DNA of 30,702 bases from positions 1 to 30,702 of the forward strand of contig CACXBO010000147.1 in the NCBI GenBank assembly GCA_902765975.1, written 5' to 3'. Origin of the DNA: Oscillospiraceae bacterium (GTDB lineage: Bacteria > Bacillota > Clostridia > Oscillospirales > Oscillospiraceae). A program made the position numbers and the translations under genes. Below, one piece after another: positions 1 through 7,635 of this stretch. The notes beneath the pieces are model-generated. The model saw only the letters and a list, made by a program, of their open reading frames with translations. It was not told where the DNA came from and made no database searches. Every line of letters starts with the position of its first letter. Position 1 is the first letter of the stretch.

Positions 1-56
1 GCGCTGTAAAATGACCGGGTGTTAAATCATTTTGCTTTACACAGGCGGTGGATTCA
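1..56. other. left edge, upstream of ylxM
   Basis: No gene can be assigned here. Short open stretches run to stops at 7-9 and 23-25, so one of these may be the tail of an upstream plus-strand gene. In related genomes ftsY commonly precedes ylxM, but nothing in these bases identifies it. AGGCGG at 43-48 is the likely ribosome binding site for ylxM. Confidence 0.4.
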
Positions 57-416
57 ATGAGCGACGGTCCCCTTGAGCTTGCGCTGCTTTTTGATTTCTT
101 CGGCGATCTTCTCACCGACACGCAGCGCGAATACTTCGACCTCTACTACAACGACGATATGTCGCTTGCGGAGGTCGCCGAGCTGAAGGGCGTCAGCCGC
201 CCCGCTGTTCTGGACGCTGTCAAAAAGGCAAAGAGCGCGATGCGCCGTCTTGAAGACAAGACGGGAGTCGTTAAAAGATTTACCGAAATGCGTTTGGGAC
301 TTATGGAGCTTCAGAGAAAGGTCTCCGAGCTTGCGGCAGCCCTGCCGGAGGGCGCTGAAATGCGCCTCGCTCAGGAGATAGCGAACGATATTGAGGAGCT
401 GAAAAATGGCATTTGA
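57..416 (+). CDS. ylxM: YlxM-family SRP-associated DNA-binding-like protein
   Basis: This small helix-turn-helix protein is encoded with Ffh and is thought to modulate the signal recognition particle. The N-terminal half has the family pattern (LLFDFFGDLLTDTQ, then YYNDDMSLAEVAELKGVSRPAV), which is a sigma-70 region 4-like HTH. The C-terminal third is a charged helix rich in Lys, Arg and Glu. I chose ATG 57, preceded by AGGCGG at 43-48. A GTG at 48 would add three residues but overlaps that ribosome binding site. At 119 residues the length is normal. The gene overlaps ffh by 11 bases, so the two are probably translationally coupled. The family assignment is firm, but the molecular role in this organism is inferred from homologues. 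Confidence 0.9.
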   Translation: MSDGPLELALLFDFFGDLLTDTQREYFDLYYNDDMSLAEVAELKGVSRPAVLDAVKKAKSAMRRLEDKTGVVKRFTEMRLGLMELQRKVSELAAALPEGAEMRLAQEIANDIEELKNGI

Positions 417-1755
417 ATCTCTATCCGACAGGCTGGGCAACGCCTTTAAAAAGCTTAAGGGCAAGGGTCGGCTCAGCGAAAGCGATATAAAAGAGGCTAT
501 GCGCGAGGTAAGGCTCGCTCTTCTTGAAGCGGACGTCAGCTATAAGGTCGTCAAGGACTTTGTAAAGACGGTCTCCGAGAGGGCGGTCGGTCAGGACGTG
601 CTCGAAAGCCTGACTCCCGCACAGATGGTCATCAAGATCGTAAACGAGGAGCTTATAAAGCTCATGGGCGGTCAGACTGCGAAGCTCAATATGTCGAGCC
701 GCGGGCTTACCGTGGTAATGCTCGTCGGTCTCCAGGGCGCGGGGAAAACGACGAACGGCGCAAAGCTCGCAGCTCTTCTTAAAAAGCAGAACTCGAAGCG
801 TCCCCTTCTTGTCGCCTGCGATATCTACCGTCCGGCCGCGATAAAGCAGCTTGAGACGGTCGGCGGTCAGCTTGGAATACCCGTTTTCCAGATGGGTACT
901 GAGGATCCCGTCAGGATAGCGAAGGAAGCTATCTCCCACGCTAAGAAGCACGGCAACGACCTGGTTCTTCTCGACACTGCAGGAAGGCTCCACATCGACG
1001 AAAGCCTCATGGACGAGCTCAAGCGTATTAAAGCCGAGGTCAATCCGGACGAGATTCTGCTCGTTGTCGACGCGATGACCGGGCAGGACGCCGTCAACGC
1101 CGCCGCAGCCTTCGACGAGGCTCTCGGAATCACGGGCGTTATGCTCACAAAGCTCGACGGCGACGCGAGAGGCGGCGCCGCGCTCTCGGTCAGAGCCGTC
1201 ACCGGAAAGCCGATAAAATTCTCCGGAACGGGCGAAAAGCTCGATCAGATCGAGCCCTTCCATCCCGACAGAATGGCAAGCCGTATCCTGGGCATGCGCG
1301 ATATGCTCACGCTGATAGAGAAGGCGGAGCAGGCGTTCGACGAAAAAAAGGCGAAGGAGCTTCAGGAAAAGCTCAAGAAAAACGCCTTCACCCTCTCCGA
1401 TTACTACGATCAGCTCGTTCAGCTTCGCGGGATGGGCAGTATGCAGGATATAGCCGGAATGCTGCCCGGTCAGGCCGGAAAGGCTCTCGCCGGGGCTAAG
1501 CTCGACGAAAGGGCTATGGCGCGCACTGAAGCGATGATACTCTCAATGACGCCTCAGGAGCGTGAAAATCCCTCGATTATTAATCACAGCCGCAAAAAAC
1601 GCATAGCTGCCGGAAGCGGAGTCACGGTTGTTGAGCTCAACAAGCTTCTCAAGCAGTATGAGATGCTCAAGCAGCTCACGCGCCAAATGCAGAAGGGCAA
1701 AATGCCCAACTTCGGCGGAGGCAAGCGCGGGCGCGGCGGTATGTTCGGATTCTGA
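406..1755 (+). CDS. ffh: signal recognition particle protein Ffh (SRP54)
   Basis: Ffh is the GTPase subunit of the SRP. It binds signal peptides of nascent proteins and 4.5S/6S RNA and docks with FtsY at the membrane. The N domain covers about residues 1-95 (LSDRLGNAFKKLKGKGRLSE). The G domain has the P-loop GLQGAGKTT (108-116), DTAGR (190-194) and TKLDGDARGG (248-257). The methionine-rich M domain runs from about 300 to 430 and includes GMGSMQDIAGMLPG. The glycine/basic tail ends GGGKRGRGGMFGF. The 449-residue length is typical. The start overlaps the end of ylxM, with GAGGAG upstream inside ylxM. All G-domain motifs look intact. Confidence 0.98.
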   Translation: MAFESLSDRLGNAFKKLKGKGRLSESDIKEAMREVRLALLEADVSYKVVKDFVKTVSERAVGQDVLESLTPAQMVIKIVNEELIKLMGGQTAKLNMSSRGLTVVMLVGLQGAGKTTNGAKLAALLKKQNSKRPLLVACDIYRPAAIKQLETVGGQLGIPVFQMGTEDPVRIAKEAISHAKKHGNDLVLLDTAGRLHIDESLMDELKRIKAEVNPDEILLVVDAMTGQDAVNAAAAFDEALGITGVMLTKLDGDARGGAALSVRAVTGKPIKFSGTGEKLDQIEPFHPDRMASRILGMRDMLTLIEKAEQAFDEKKAKELQEKLKKNAFTLSDYYDQLVQLRGMGSMQDIAGMLPGQAGKALAGAKLDERAMARTEAMILSMTPQERENPSIINHSRKKRIAAGSGVTVVELNKLLKQYEMLKQLTRQMQKGKMPNFGGGKRGRGGMFGF

Positions 1756-1812
1756 TATCGCAAGATATTTGAAATATATTATAATTATTATTTTATTTTG
1801 GAGGTTATCATT
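1756..1812 (+). promoter_or_regulatory. ffh-rpsP spacer with rpsP ribosome binding site
   Basis: This AT-rich spacer separates ffh from rpsP. It holds a TATAAT at 1780-1785, but no convincing -35 element lies 16-18 bases upstream, so an rpsP promoter here is only possible. GGAGG at 1800-1804 sits eight bases before ATG 1813 and fixes the rpsP start. No terminator hairpin is visible, so read-through from ffh is likely. Confidence 0.4.
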
Positions 1813-2052
1813 ATGGTTAAGATCAGACTGCGCAGAATGGGCGCCAAGAAGGCCCCTTACTACAGGATCGTCGTTGCAGACGGACGTTTTCCCCGCGACG
1901 GCCGCTTTATTGAGGAGATAGGCACTTATGATCCTATGGCAGAGCCTTCCAAGGTCACAGTAGACGCCGACCGCGCCAAGGAGTGGCTCAAGAACGGCGC
2001 TCAGCCCACCGATACTGTTAAGACCCTGCTCAAGAACGCAGGCGTTATTTGA
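1813..2052 (+). CDS. rpsP: 30S ribosomal protein bS16
   Basis: Ribosomal protein bS16 is a small-subunit protein involved in 30S assembly. The 79-residue product begins MVKIRLRRMGAKKAPYYRIV and continues with the conserved ADGRFPRDGRFIEEIGTYDP stretch, which is diagnostic. A TTG at 1798 would extend the frame by five residues but lies ahead of GGAGG (1800-1804), so ATG 1813 is the true start. It heads the rpsP-khpA-rimM-trmD order typical of Firmicutes and ends 14 bases before khpA. Confidence 0.98.
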   Translation: MVKIRLRRMGAKKAPYYRIVVADGRFPRDGRFIEEIGTYDPMAEPSKVTVDADRAKEWLKNGAQPTDTVKTLLKNAGVI

Positions 2053-2066
2053 TCGGAGGAGCCGCC

Positions 2067-2306
2067 TTGAAAGAGCTTCTCACCTACATCGCGAAGAACC
2101 TCGTGGATTCTCCCGATGAGGTGACCGTTACCGAGCGGGAAGACGGAGACAAGACCGTTTTCGAGCTGCGCGTTGCCCCCGACGATATGGGTAAGGTGAT
2201 CGGTCGCCATGGGAAGATCGCAAAGGAGATCCGCGTTCTTATGCGCTCCGTTGCCCAGCGCCAGGATCGCAAGATCAGCGTTGACATCATGGACGAAAAT
2301 GAGTAA
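2067..2306 (+). CDS. khpA: KH-domain RNA-binding protein KhpA (YlqC)
   Basis: This is a small single-KH-domain RNA-binding protein of the KhpA/YlqC family, which in Gram-positive bacteria partners KhpB and influences cell division and RNA metabolism. The 79-residue product has an N-terminal KELLTYIAKNLVDSPDEV segment and a KH GXXG loop in KVIGRHGKIAKEIRVLMR. The start is a TTG at 2067, placed by GGAGGA at 2055-2060. An upstream TTG at 2049 overlaps the rpsP stop and lies before the ribosome binding site, so it is less likely. The gene lies between rpsP and rimM, its usual position, and is followed directly by a terminator hairpin. Confidence 0.93.
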   Translation: MKELLTYIAKNLVDSPDEVTVTEREDGDKTVFELRVAPDDMGKVIGRHGKIAKEIRVLMRSVAQRQDRKISVDIMDENE

Positions 2307-2311
2307 GTTTC

Positions 2312-2337
2312 AAAAAAGCGGCAGTTGCCGCTTTTTT
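2312..2337 (+). terminator. Rho-independent terminator after khpA
   Basis: Perfect 12-bp arms AAAAAAGCGGCA (2312-2323) and TGCCGCTTTTTT (2326-2337) enclose a very short loop, and the right arm ends in six T. It lies six bases after the khpA stop and about 20 bases before rimM. It probably attenuates rather than blocks expression of rimM-trmD, for which I see no strong separate promoter. The A-tract arm makes it potentially bidirectional. Confidence 0.8.
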
Positions 2338-2357
2338 GAGTATATACGGTGATTTTT

Positions 2358-2840
2358 ATGGAAAAATATCTCGAAGCAGGCAAAATAATCAATACCCACG
2401 GAATAAAGGGCGAGGTAAAGATAGAGCCATGGGCTGACTCGCCGGATTTTCTCTTGGGCTTCAATACGTTTTATATAGACGGCTCGCCCGTCCGCGTCAT
2501 CTCTCAGCGCGTACACCAGCGCTTCGTTATCGCAAAGCTCGGCGGCACAGACGATATGAACTCCGCCGAGAGGCTTAAAAACAAGATAGTGTATATTGAC
2601 CGCGACGACGCCCCGCTATCTGAGGGCGAATATTTCATCTCCGATCTCGTCGGTTTTTCCGCCTTTGACGAGGCCGGCGCCGAGCTCGGTAAAGTTACCG
2701 AGATACTCACTCGACCGGGCGGCGACGTTCTTGTTATAGACGGAAATCGAGAGATACTCGTTCCGCTCATCCCGGAATTCGTTGTCGGCAGGGATATGGA
2801 GGCTGAGAGGCTCACTATCCGGCTCATTGAGGGAATGTGA
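2358..2840 (+). CDS. rimM: 16S rRNA processing protein RimM
   Basis: RimM is a ribosome maturation factor acting late in 30S head assembly, where it binds uS19. The N-terminal RimM domain begins YLEAGKIINTHGIKGEVKIE, which is characteristic. The PRC-barrel follows from about residue 95 (YFISDLVGFSAFDEAGAELG, then GGDVLVIDG and ILVPLIPEFV). The length of 160 residues is normal. ATG 2358 is preferred over GTG 2349 because it starts at the family N-terminus and has GGTGAT just upstream. Its stop is one base from the trmD start, indicating tight translational coupling. Confidence 0.96.
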   Translation: MEKYLEAGKIINTHGIKGEVKIEPWADSPDFLLGFNTFYIDGSPVRVISQRVHQRFVIAKLGGTDDMNSAERLKNKIVYIDRDDAPLSEGEYFISDLVGFSAFDEAGAELGKVTEILTRPGGDVLVIDGNREILVPLIPEFVVGRDMEAERLTIRLIEGM

Positions 2841-2841
2841 T

Positions 2842-4125
2842 ATGTACACTGTTGACGTTCTGACGCTCTTCCCCGATTCCGTCATGGCAACTCTCGGCGA
2901 AAGCATAATAAAAAGAGCCGCCAATAAGAGGCTCGTTGAAGTTAAGGCGCATCAGATAAGAGCTTTCACAGAAAACAAGCAGAATCAGGTGGACGACTAC
3001 CCCTACGGAGGCGGACGCGGCTGCGTCATGCAGGCTCAGCCTCTCGCAGACTGTCTCAAGCACGCCGAATCGCAGCGCGTCGGAAAGCTCAGAAAAATAT
3101 ACCTCTCGCCTGCAGGAAAGCCCTTCACCGAGGCGGACGCGAAAAGGCTCAGCGCAGAATACGACGGGCTCATCCTCGTCTGCGGTCATTATGAGGGAGT
3201 CGATCAGCGCTTTATCGACGCCTGTATCGACGAGGAGATAAGCCTCGGCGATTTCGTTCTGACCGGCGGAGAGATAGCCGCGATGGCCGTAGCCGACGCA
3301 GTTCTCCGCCTCGTTCCCGGCGTGCTCTCCGACTCCGAATGCTATGAAGACGAGAGCCATTGGGACGGGCTTTTAGAGTATCCGCAGTATTCCCGTCCTG
3401 AGGAGTGGGAAGGGCGATGCGTTCCCGAGGTGCTTCTCCGCGGCGACCACGCCGAGGTCGCGCGCTGGAGAAAAAAACAGCAGCTGTTGCGAACGAGAGA
3501 CAGAAGGCCCGATATGTTCTCCGCCCTCACGCTTAGCGAAGAGGAAAAAAAGCTTCTTCATGAGGCGGAACGCGACTTTTTACGGGACAGCTTGAAGAGT
3601 TCAGCTCTGTGCCGCCCTATGCGTGAGGACGATATTCCCGACGTAATAATGATTGCTGAGAGCGCGAAGGAGCTTTTGAAATCGTCCGGTATCGATCAGT
3701 GGCAGGAGGGTTATCCGAACGAGGCGAGCTTCCGCGCCGATATTGAACGGGGCGAGGCATTTGTGCTCACTGTTTCCGGCAAGGTCTCAGCCTTCTTCTC
3801 TCTCTGCTCCGGTCCTGATGCGGCATATGCCGACATTACGGACGGAAAATGGTCGGACGACCTGCCCTATCTCGCTCTGCACAGAATAGCCGTCAGCGCA
3901 GAGTACCGAGGCTGCGGACTCGCCGATCTGATAATCAGCTCGGCGGAGAATCTGGCAAAAGAGAAAGGGATTAAAAGGCTTCGCGGCGATACTCATAAGA
4001 AGAACAAGGCTATGCAGCGGCTTCTCGCAAGAAACGGCTTTCGTTATCGCGGAAACGTGCTTATCCGGGCCGGCGAGGGTCACGACCCGCGCCGTATGGC
4101 ATATGAAAAGAGGATAAAGGACTGA
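2842..4125 (+). CDS. trmD: TrmD tRNA (m1G37) methyltransferase fused to GNAT acetyltransferase
   Basis: Residues 1 to about 245 are a complete TrmD, the SAM-dependent enzyme that makes m1G at position 37 of tRNAs and prevents +1 frameshifting. Visible motifs are DDYPYGGGRGCVMQ (51-64) and the trefoil-knot region ILVCGHYEGVDQRF and SLGDFVLTGGE (111-144). A second domain follows in the same frame from about residue 255 to 427 and is a GNAT acyltransferase. It has a RGCGLA acetyl-CoA loop (356-361) after LHRIAVSAEY and a closing MQRLLARNGFRYRG. Usual TrmD length is about 240-255, so this 427-residue protein is a genuine fusion with no internal stop. An internal ATG at 3619 lacks a clear ribosome binding site. 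The acetyl acceptor is unknown. ATG 2842 was chosen, with GAGGGA upstream. Confidence 0.95.
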   Translation: MYTVDVLTLFPDSVMATLGESIIKRAANKRLVEVKAHQIRAFTENKQNQVDDYPYGGGRGCVMQAQPLADCLKHAESQRVGKLRKIYLSPAGKPFTEADAKRLSAEYDGLILVCGHYEGVDQRFIDACIDEEISLGDFVLTGGEIAAMAVADAVLRLVPGVLSDSECYEDESHWDGLLEYPQYSRPEEWEGRCVPEVLLRGDHAEVARWRKKQQLLRTRDRRPDMFSALTLSEEEKKLLHEAERDFLRDSLKSSALCRPMREDDIPDVIMIAESAKELLKSSGIDQWQEGYPNEASFRADIERGEAFVLTVSGKVSAFFSLCSGPDAAYADITDGKWSDDLPYLALHRIAVSAEYRGCGLADLIISSAENLAKEKGIKRLRGDTHKKNKAMQRLLARNGFRYRGNVLIRAGEGHDPRRMAYEKRIKD

Positions 4126-4128
4126 AAA

Positions 4129-4155
4129 TCGCCCGGCGGATGATCCGCCGGGCGA
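4129..4155 (-). terminator. terminator between convergent trmD and antiporter genes
   Basis: A perfect 12-bp inverted repeat with a three-base loop (arms 4129-4140 and 4144-4155, core CGCCCGGCGGA) lies between the two converging stop codons. On the minus strand it is followed by TTTT, so it fits the antiporter transcript best. On the plus strand it is followed by an AT-rich run without a clean T-tract, yet it may also stop the trmD transcript. Confidence 0.8.
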
Positions 4156-4161
4156 AAAATA

Positions 4162-5451
4162 TTATTTGAGGCTGACGGGTTTTTTGGGAACATTCGTCTT
4201 TCTGGCGTTCGTGCGTCCCTCGGGCTTTATCTCGCCGGCAGCGAGCAGGCTCCGCTTTGTAAGCGTCGGACCAACAAGCTCGTAGATCAGCACGGAGAAC
4301 AGAACGACGTTTCTTACCACGGCCCCGTCCGAGAGATTCGCCGCGGTTATAGCCATTCCGAGGGCAACTCCAGCCTGAGGCAGAAGCGTTATGCCCAGAT
4401 GCTTTTTTATGCTATCGCTCGTCTGCGTCATGGCGCAGCTCAGATATGCTCCGGATATCTTGCCGAAGGAACGAAATATTATGTAAATCACTCCGATAAG
4501 CAGGACGAGAGGATTTGATAGGACTCTCAGATCAAGCTCTGCACCGGACAGGACGAAGAAGAGGATATTGAGCGGGGCCGTCCACCTCTCCACTCTCTCC
4601 ATAAGCTCCTGACTCGTGGAGCAGATATTGCAGAACACCGTGCCGGTCATCATGGCAACGAGCAGCAGAGAAAAGCCAAAATGTATGCCGCCTATCTCAA
4701 ACTCTATCATACTTATACCGACAACAAGAAAAACCGCCGCAATGGATATCGACATACGCTTGCTTCTGGAGTGGAAGAACTTCTCGATAAAGTTGAGAGC
4801 TATGCCCGCGAGAGCGCCCGCGCCGAGGGATAGTATGATCTCTATTATCGGCTCGACGACTACTCCGACGACGCTGATCGCTCCGACCTCTATGGAGCGT
4901 GAGATGCCGTAGGACAGGGAGAAGAGCATAAGTCCGACTGCGTCGTCTATCGCAACGACCATAAGCAGAAGCTTTGTGAGCGGTCCCTCCGCCTTGTACT
5001 GACGCACGACCATGAGCGTCGCTGCAGGTGCAGTCGCGGCGGCGATGGCTCCGAGGGTTATGGCAGAGGAAAGGCTTATAACGTGAGGCGCTATAAAATG
5101 AAGGGCGATCAGCGCTGCGTCTACCAGAACGGTGGTGATAACAGCCTGGAGTATTCCGACGGTAATCGCCTGCTTTCCCATATTCTTAAGCTCGGAGACG
5201 CGGAACTCGTTGCCTATCGTAAATGCGATAAAGCCGAGCGCCGCCTGAGAAATCACCTTATAGCTTCCGACGCTCTCAAGAGAGTGGAAGCCGAGATACG
5301 GGATCTTCAGCAGCCCGAGCACAAAGGGTCCGATAAGAAGTCCCGCGATAAGATATGCCGTTACTGCCGGGAGATTTGCAAGCTTGGCTAAACGGCTCAT
5401 AAGGAGCCCGGCGATCATTGCCGTTGCTATTAGAATCAGCGTTTCCTGCAT
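4162..5451 (-). CDS. CPA2-family cation/proton antiporter (KefB/NapA-like membrane domain)
   Basis: This polytopic membrane transporter probably exchanges Na+ or K+ for protons. The 429-residue sequence has about a dozen hydrophobic segments. It carries family features including LPAVTAYLIAGLLIGP (27-42), the APAATLMVVRQY stretch (141-152) and an Asp-Asp pair in VVAIDDAVGLML (D169, D170), at the position of the ion-binding acidic pair of NapA/NhaA-type carriers. There is no C-terminal RCK/TrkA domain, so it is a membrane-domain-only member. The start at 5451 is preceded by AAAGAGG. It stands alone, with its own promoter and a terminator. The ion specificity cannot be read from the sequence. 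Confidence 0.85.
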   Translation of the reverse strand: MQETLILIATAMIAGLLMSRLAKLANLPAVTAYLIAGLLIGPFVLGLLKIPYLGFHSLESVGSYKVISQAALGFIAFTIGNEFRVSELKNMGKQAITVGILQAVITTVLVDAALIALHFIAPHVISLSSAITLGAIAAATAPAATLMVVRQYKAEGPLTKLLLMVVAIDDAVGLMLFSLSYGISRSIEVGAISVVGVVVEPIIEIILSLGAGALAGIALNFIEKFFHSRSKRMSISIAAVFLVVGISMIEFEIGGIHFGFSLLLVAMMTGTVFCNICSTSQELMERVERWTAPLNILFFVLSGAELDLRVLSNPLVLLIGVIYIIFRSFGKISGAYLSCAMTQTSDSIKKHLGITLLPQAGVALGMAITAANLSDGAVVRNVVLFSVLIYELVGPTLTKRSLLAAGEIKPEGRTNARKTNVPKKPVSLK

Positions 5452-5487
5452 TATATATCAACCTCTTTTTCTTTTATCCAAGTCGAT

Positions 5488-5515
5488 ATGATACCATAAA
5501 AGGCGCAAGTATCAA
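5488..5515 (-). promoter_or_regulatory. sigma-A-type promoter of the antiporter gene
   Basis: On the minus strand TTGATA (5510-5515) and TATCAT (5488-5493) are separated by 16 bases. Transcription would start about 30 bases before the antiporter ATG. This is sequence-based inference only. Confidence 0.5.
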
Positions 5516-5530
5516 GCGGCAAAAGGGACG

Positions 5531-5556
5531 AAAAAACGCCGTTTTTCGGCGGCGTT
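5531..5556 (-). terminator. Rho-independent terminator after the P-type ATPase gene
   Basis: Arms AACGCCG and CGGCGTT (5535-5541 and 5550-5556 on the plus strand) form a hairpin whose minus-strand 3' side runs into TTTTTT. It lies 12 bases beyond the ATPase stop and closes the metal-efflux operon. Confidence 0.75.
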
Positions 5557-5567
5557 GTAGTTCACTT

Positions 5568-7406
5568 TTATTTTGTTTTCAAAGTGCGCATCGCGTTAAG
5601 CACGCAGATGACGAGAACTCCCACGTCGGCAAATACGGCCGCCCACATCGTCGCCCTGCCCAAAAGTCCGAGGATGAGGACGACAGCCTTGACCGCAAGG
5701 GCAAATATTATGTTTTCGCGCACTATCCTGTTAGTTCGGCGGGAAATGTCAATAGCCTTCGTGAGCTTGTTGAGATCGTCGTCCATCAGCACTATATCGG
5801 CGGCCTCGATAGCCGCGTCTGAGCCGAGCGCTCCCATTGCGATACCGAGATCGGCCCGGGCAAGTACAGGCGCGTCGTTTATCCCGTCGCCGGCAAACAC
5901 TACCTTGCCGTTCGGCGACTTGTTCTTCAGCTCCTCTTCAACGTGCTTCACCTTGTCCGCAGGCAGAAGCTCTGAGTGGACGGCGTCGAGGCCTAACTCT
6001 CCCGCGACGCTCTCTCCCACCTCCGCCCGGTCTCCGGTCAGCATGACCGTGCGTATGCTTCTTTTTTTCAGCTCGGATATCACTGAAGCGGACTCCGGCT
6101 TAATCTCGTCGGAGATAACGATATGGCCGAGATAATCGCCGTTTTCCGCGACGTGTACCACCGTTCCCGCAGCCTTGACACTGCCGCAGTCTATCCCCGC
6201 CTCCTTCATCATAAGCGCGTTTCCCGCTCTGATCACTGCACCGTCCACGACGGCTGAAACGCCTCTGCCCGTATGCTCTTCGACGTTTTCGACTCTCGAC
6301 CTGTCGGCAGCCTTGCCGAACGCTCTCCTTATGCTCTCCGCTATCGGGTGCGTGCTGTCGCACTCCGCGTGAGCTGCGCGGTCGATGAGACGTTCACCGT
6401 CCGCTCCCGCAGAGGCTATCCTCGTTACAGCGAAGCTTCCCTTCGTAAGCGTTCCGGTTTTATCGAACAGAACGGTCTCCGTCTTGCCGAGATCCTCAAG
6501 ATAATTAGAGCCCTTTACAAGTATGCCCTGGCGGCTTGCTCCGCCTATGCCCCCGAAAAAGCTCAGCGGCACGCTCAGTACGAGGGCGCAGGGGCAGCTT
6601 ATAACGAGGAAGGTCAAGGCCTGATGTATCCATTTATACCACTGCCCGTCGAAAAGCGGCGGAACGAGCGCAAGAAGAAGGGCGGCACCTACTACTGCTG
6701 GAGTGTACCACCTTGCAAAGCGGGTTATAAAGCTCTCGCTTTTCGCCTTGTTGGACGCAGAGTTCTCAACGAGGTCGAGTATTTTGGAGACTGTGGAATC
6801 TCCGAACTCCTTCGTCGTGCGGACGCGCAGAGTCGCAGTCATATTGACAGACCCGGAAACTACGGCTTCACCCGGACGTATTCCGCGCGGCAGGCTTTCG
6901 CCCGTAAGCGCGGCTGTGTCAAGCGAGCTCTCGCCCTCTATTACCTCTCCGTCTATAGGCACGCGCTCACCGGGTCTTATAACGATAACGCTTCCCACCG
7001 CCACCTCCTCGGGATCGGTCTCCTCTATTCCGTTCTCCGTTTCAAGGTTTGCAGTGTCCGGCCTGATATCCATCAGCGCGGCTATGCTCCTGCGGCTCTT
7101 GCCGACAGCAAGGTGCTCGAAAAGCTCTCCGACCTGGAAGAAGAGCATTACGAATACCGCCTCCGGATACTCGCCTATCGCAAAAGCTCCAACTGTGGCA
7201 AGCGCCATCAGAAAGCTCTCGTCAAATACCTGCCCCCTTGCGATACCGCGACATGCCTTGAGCAGCACGTCATAGCCGACTATCAGATACGGCAGAAGAT
7301 AGAGGCTGAGCCTTATCCACCCCTCAGCCCGGATAAAATGCAGTATCACAAGCAGGACTGCGGAAACTGTTATCCTGATAAGCGACAGCTTTTCTACTTT
7401 TTTCAT
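5568..7406 (-). CDS. P1B-type heavy-metal-translocating ATPase (CadA/ZntA-like)
   Basis: This ATP-driven membrane pump probably exports Zn2+, Cd2+ or Pb2+. Signatures in order are the actuator TGES (168-171), the metal-site CPC in FLVISCPCALVLSVP (271-273), the phosphorylation site DKTGT (315-319), the HP dipeptide in STHPIAES (353-354), TGDR, and the hinge GDGINDAPVLARADLGIAMG. The CPC motif with this flank matches the Zn/Cd/Pb subclass. At 612 residues it lacks the usual N-terminal HMA domain, which is encoded separately just upstream. The two genes overlap by four bases (ATGA, 7403-7406), so they are translationally coupled. Regulation is presumably by the ArsR-type gene at the head of the operon. 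Exact metal preference is inference. Confidence 0.93.
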   Translation of the reverse strand: MKKVEKLSLIRITVSAVLLVILHFIRAEGWIRLSLYLLPYLIVGYDVLLKACRGIARGQVFDESFLMALATVGAFAIGEYPEAVFVMLFFQVGELFEHLAVGKSRRSIAALMDIRPDTANLETENGIEETDPEEVAVGSVIVIRPGERVPIDGEVIEGESSLDTAALTGESLPRGIRPGEAVVSGSVNMTATLRVRTTKEFGDSTVSKILDLVENSASNKAKSESFITRFARWYTPAVVGAALLLALVPPLFDGQWYKWIHQALTFLVISCPCALVLSVPLSFFGGIGGASRQGILVKGSNYLEDLGKTETVLFDKTGTLTKGSFAVTRIASAGADGERLIDRAAHAECDSTHPIAESIRRAFGKAADRSRVENVEEHTGRGVSAVVDGAVIRAGNALMMKEAGIDCGSVKAAGTVVHVAENGDYLGHIVISDEIKPESASVISELKKRSIRTVMLTGDRAEVGESVAGELGLDAVHSELLPADKVKHVEEELKNKSPNGKVVFAGDGINDAPVLARADLGIAMGALGSDAAIEAADIVLMDDDLNKLTKAIDISRRTNRIVRENIIFALAVKAVVLILGLLGRATMWAAVFADVGVLVICVLNAMRTLKTK

Positions 7407-7621
7407 TTTGCTTCTATCTCAAAATCCGAGTCGGCTTTTTTACCCACTCGCTCTATCTCGCGCACTATCGCGCTCTGATCCTCGCAGTCCGTCTCGAGGG
7501 TGAGCTTCTGAGTCATAAAGCTTATAGTGCATTTTTTTACTCCGTCAAGCTTATTGACCGCGTTTTCGACCTTAGCGGCACAGTTCGCGCAGTCGATCTC
7601 TATCTTATAGGTTTTTCTCAT
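7403..7621 (-). CDS. free-standing heavy-metal-associated (HMA) domain protein
   Basis: This 72-residue CopZ-like ferredoxin-fold protein has the metal-binding motif DCANCAAKVENAV (CxxC) near its N-terminus and the usual beta-alpha-beta pattern (GVKKCTISFMTQKLTLETD). It probably acts as the metal-binding domain or chaperone for the ATPase encoded next, whose own N-terminus lacks this domain. GGGGGAC lies a suitable distance before the ATG. It sits 14 bases after the sensor gene and overlaps the pump gene by four bases. The DCANCA form is common in Zn/Cd pump HMA domains, whereas copper chaperones more often have a GMTCxxC context. Confidence 0.88.
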   Translation of the reverse strand: MRKTYKIEIDCANCAAKVENAVNKLDGVKKCTISFMTQKLTLETDCEDQSAIVREIERVGKKADSDFEIEAK

Positions 7622-7635
7622 CTGACAGTCCCCCT

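Noticed and set aside
421..1263. 280-codon minus-strand frame opposite ffh
   Set aside because: It is a shadow of the Ffh coding frame with no domain or start signal.
6273..7478. 401-codon open frame on the plus strand opposite the P-type ATPase
   Set aside because: It is a wobble-position shadow of a clearly conserved pump with all catalytic motifs; its translation has no recognisable domain.
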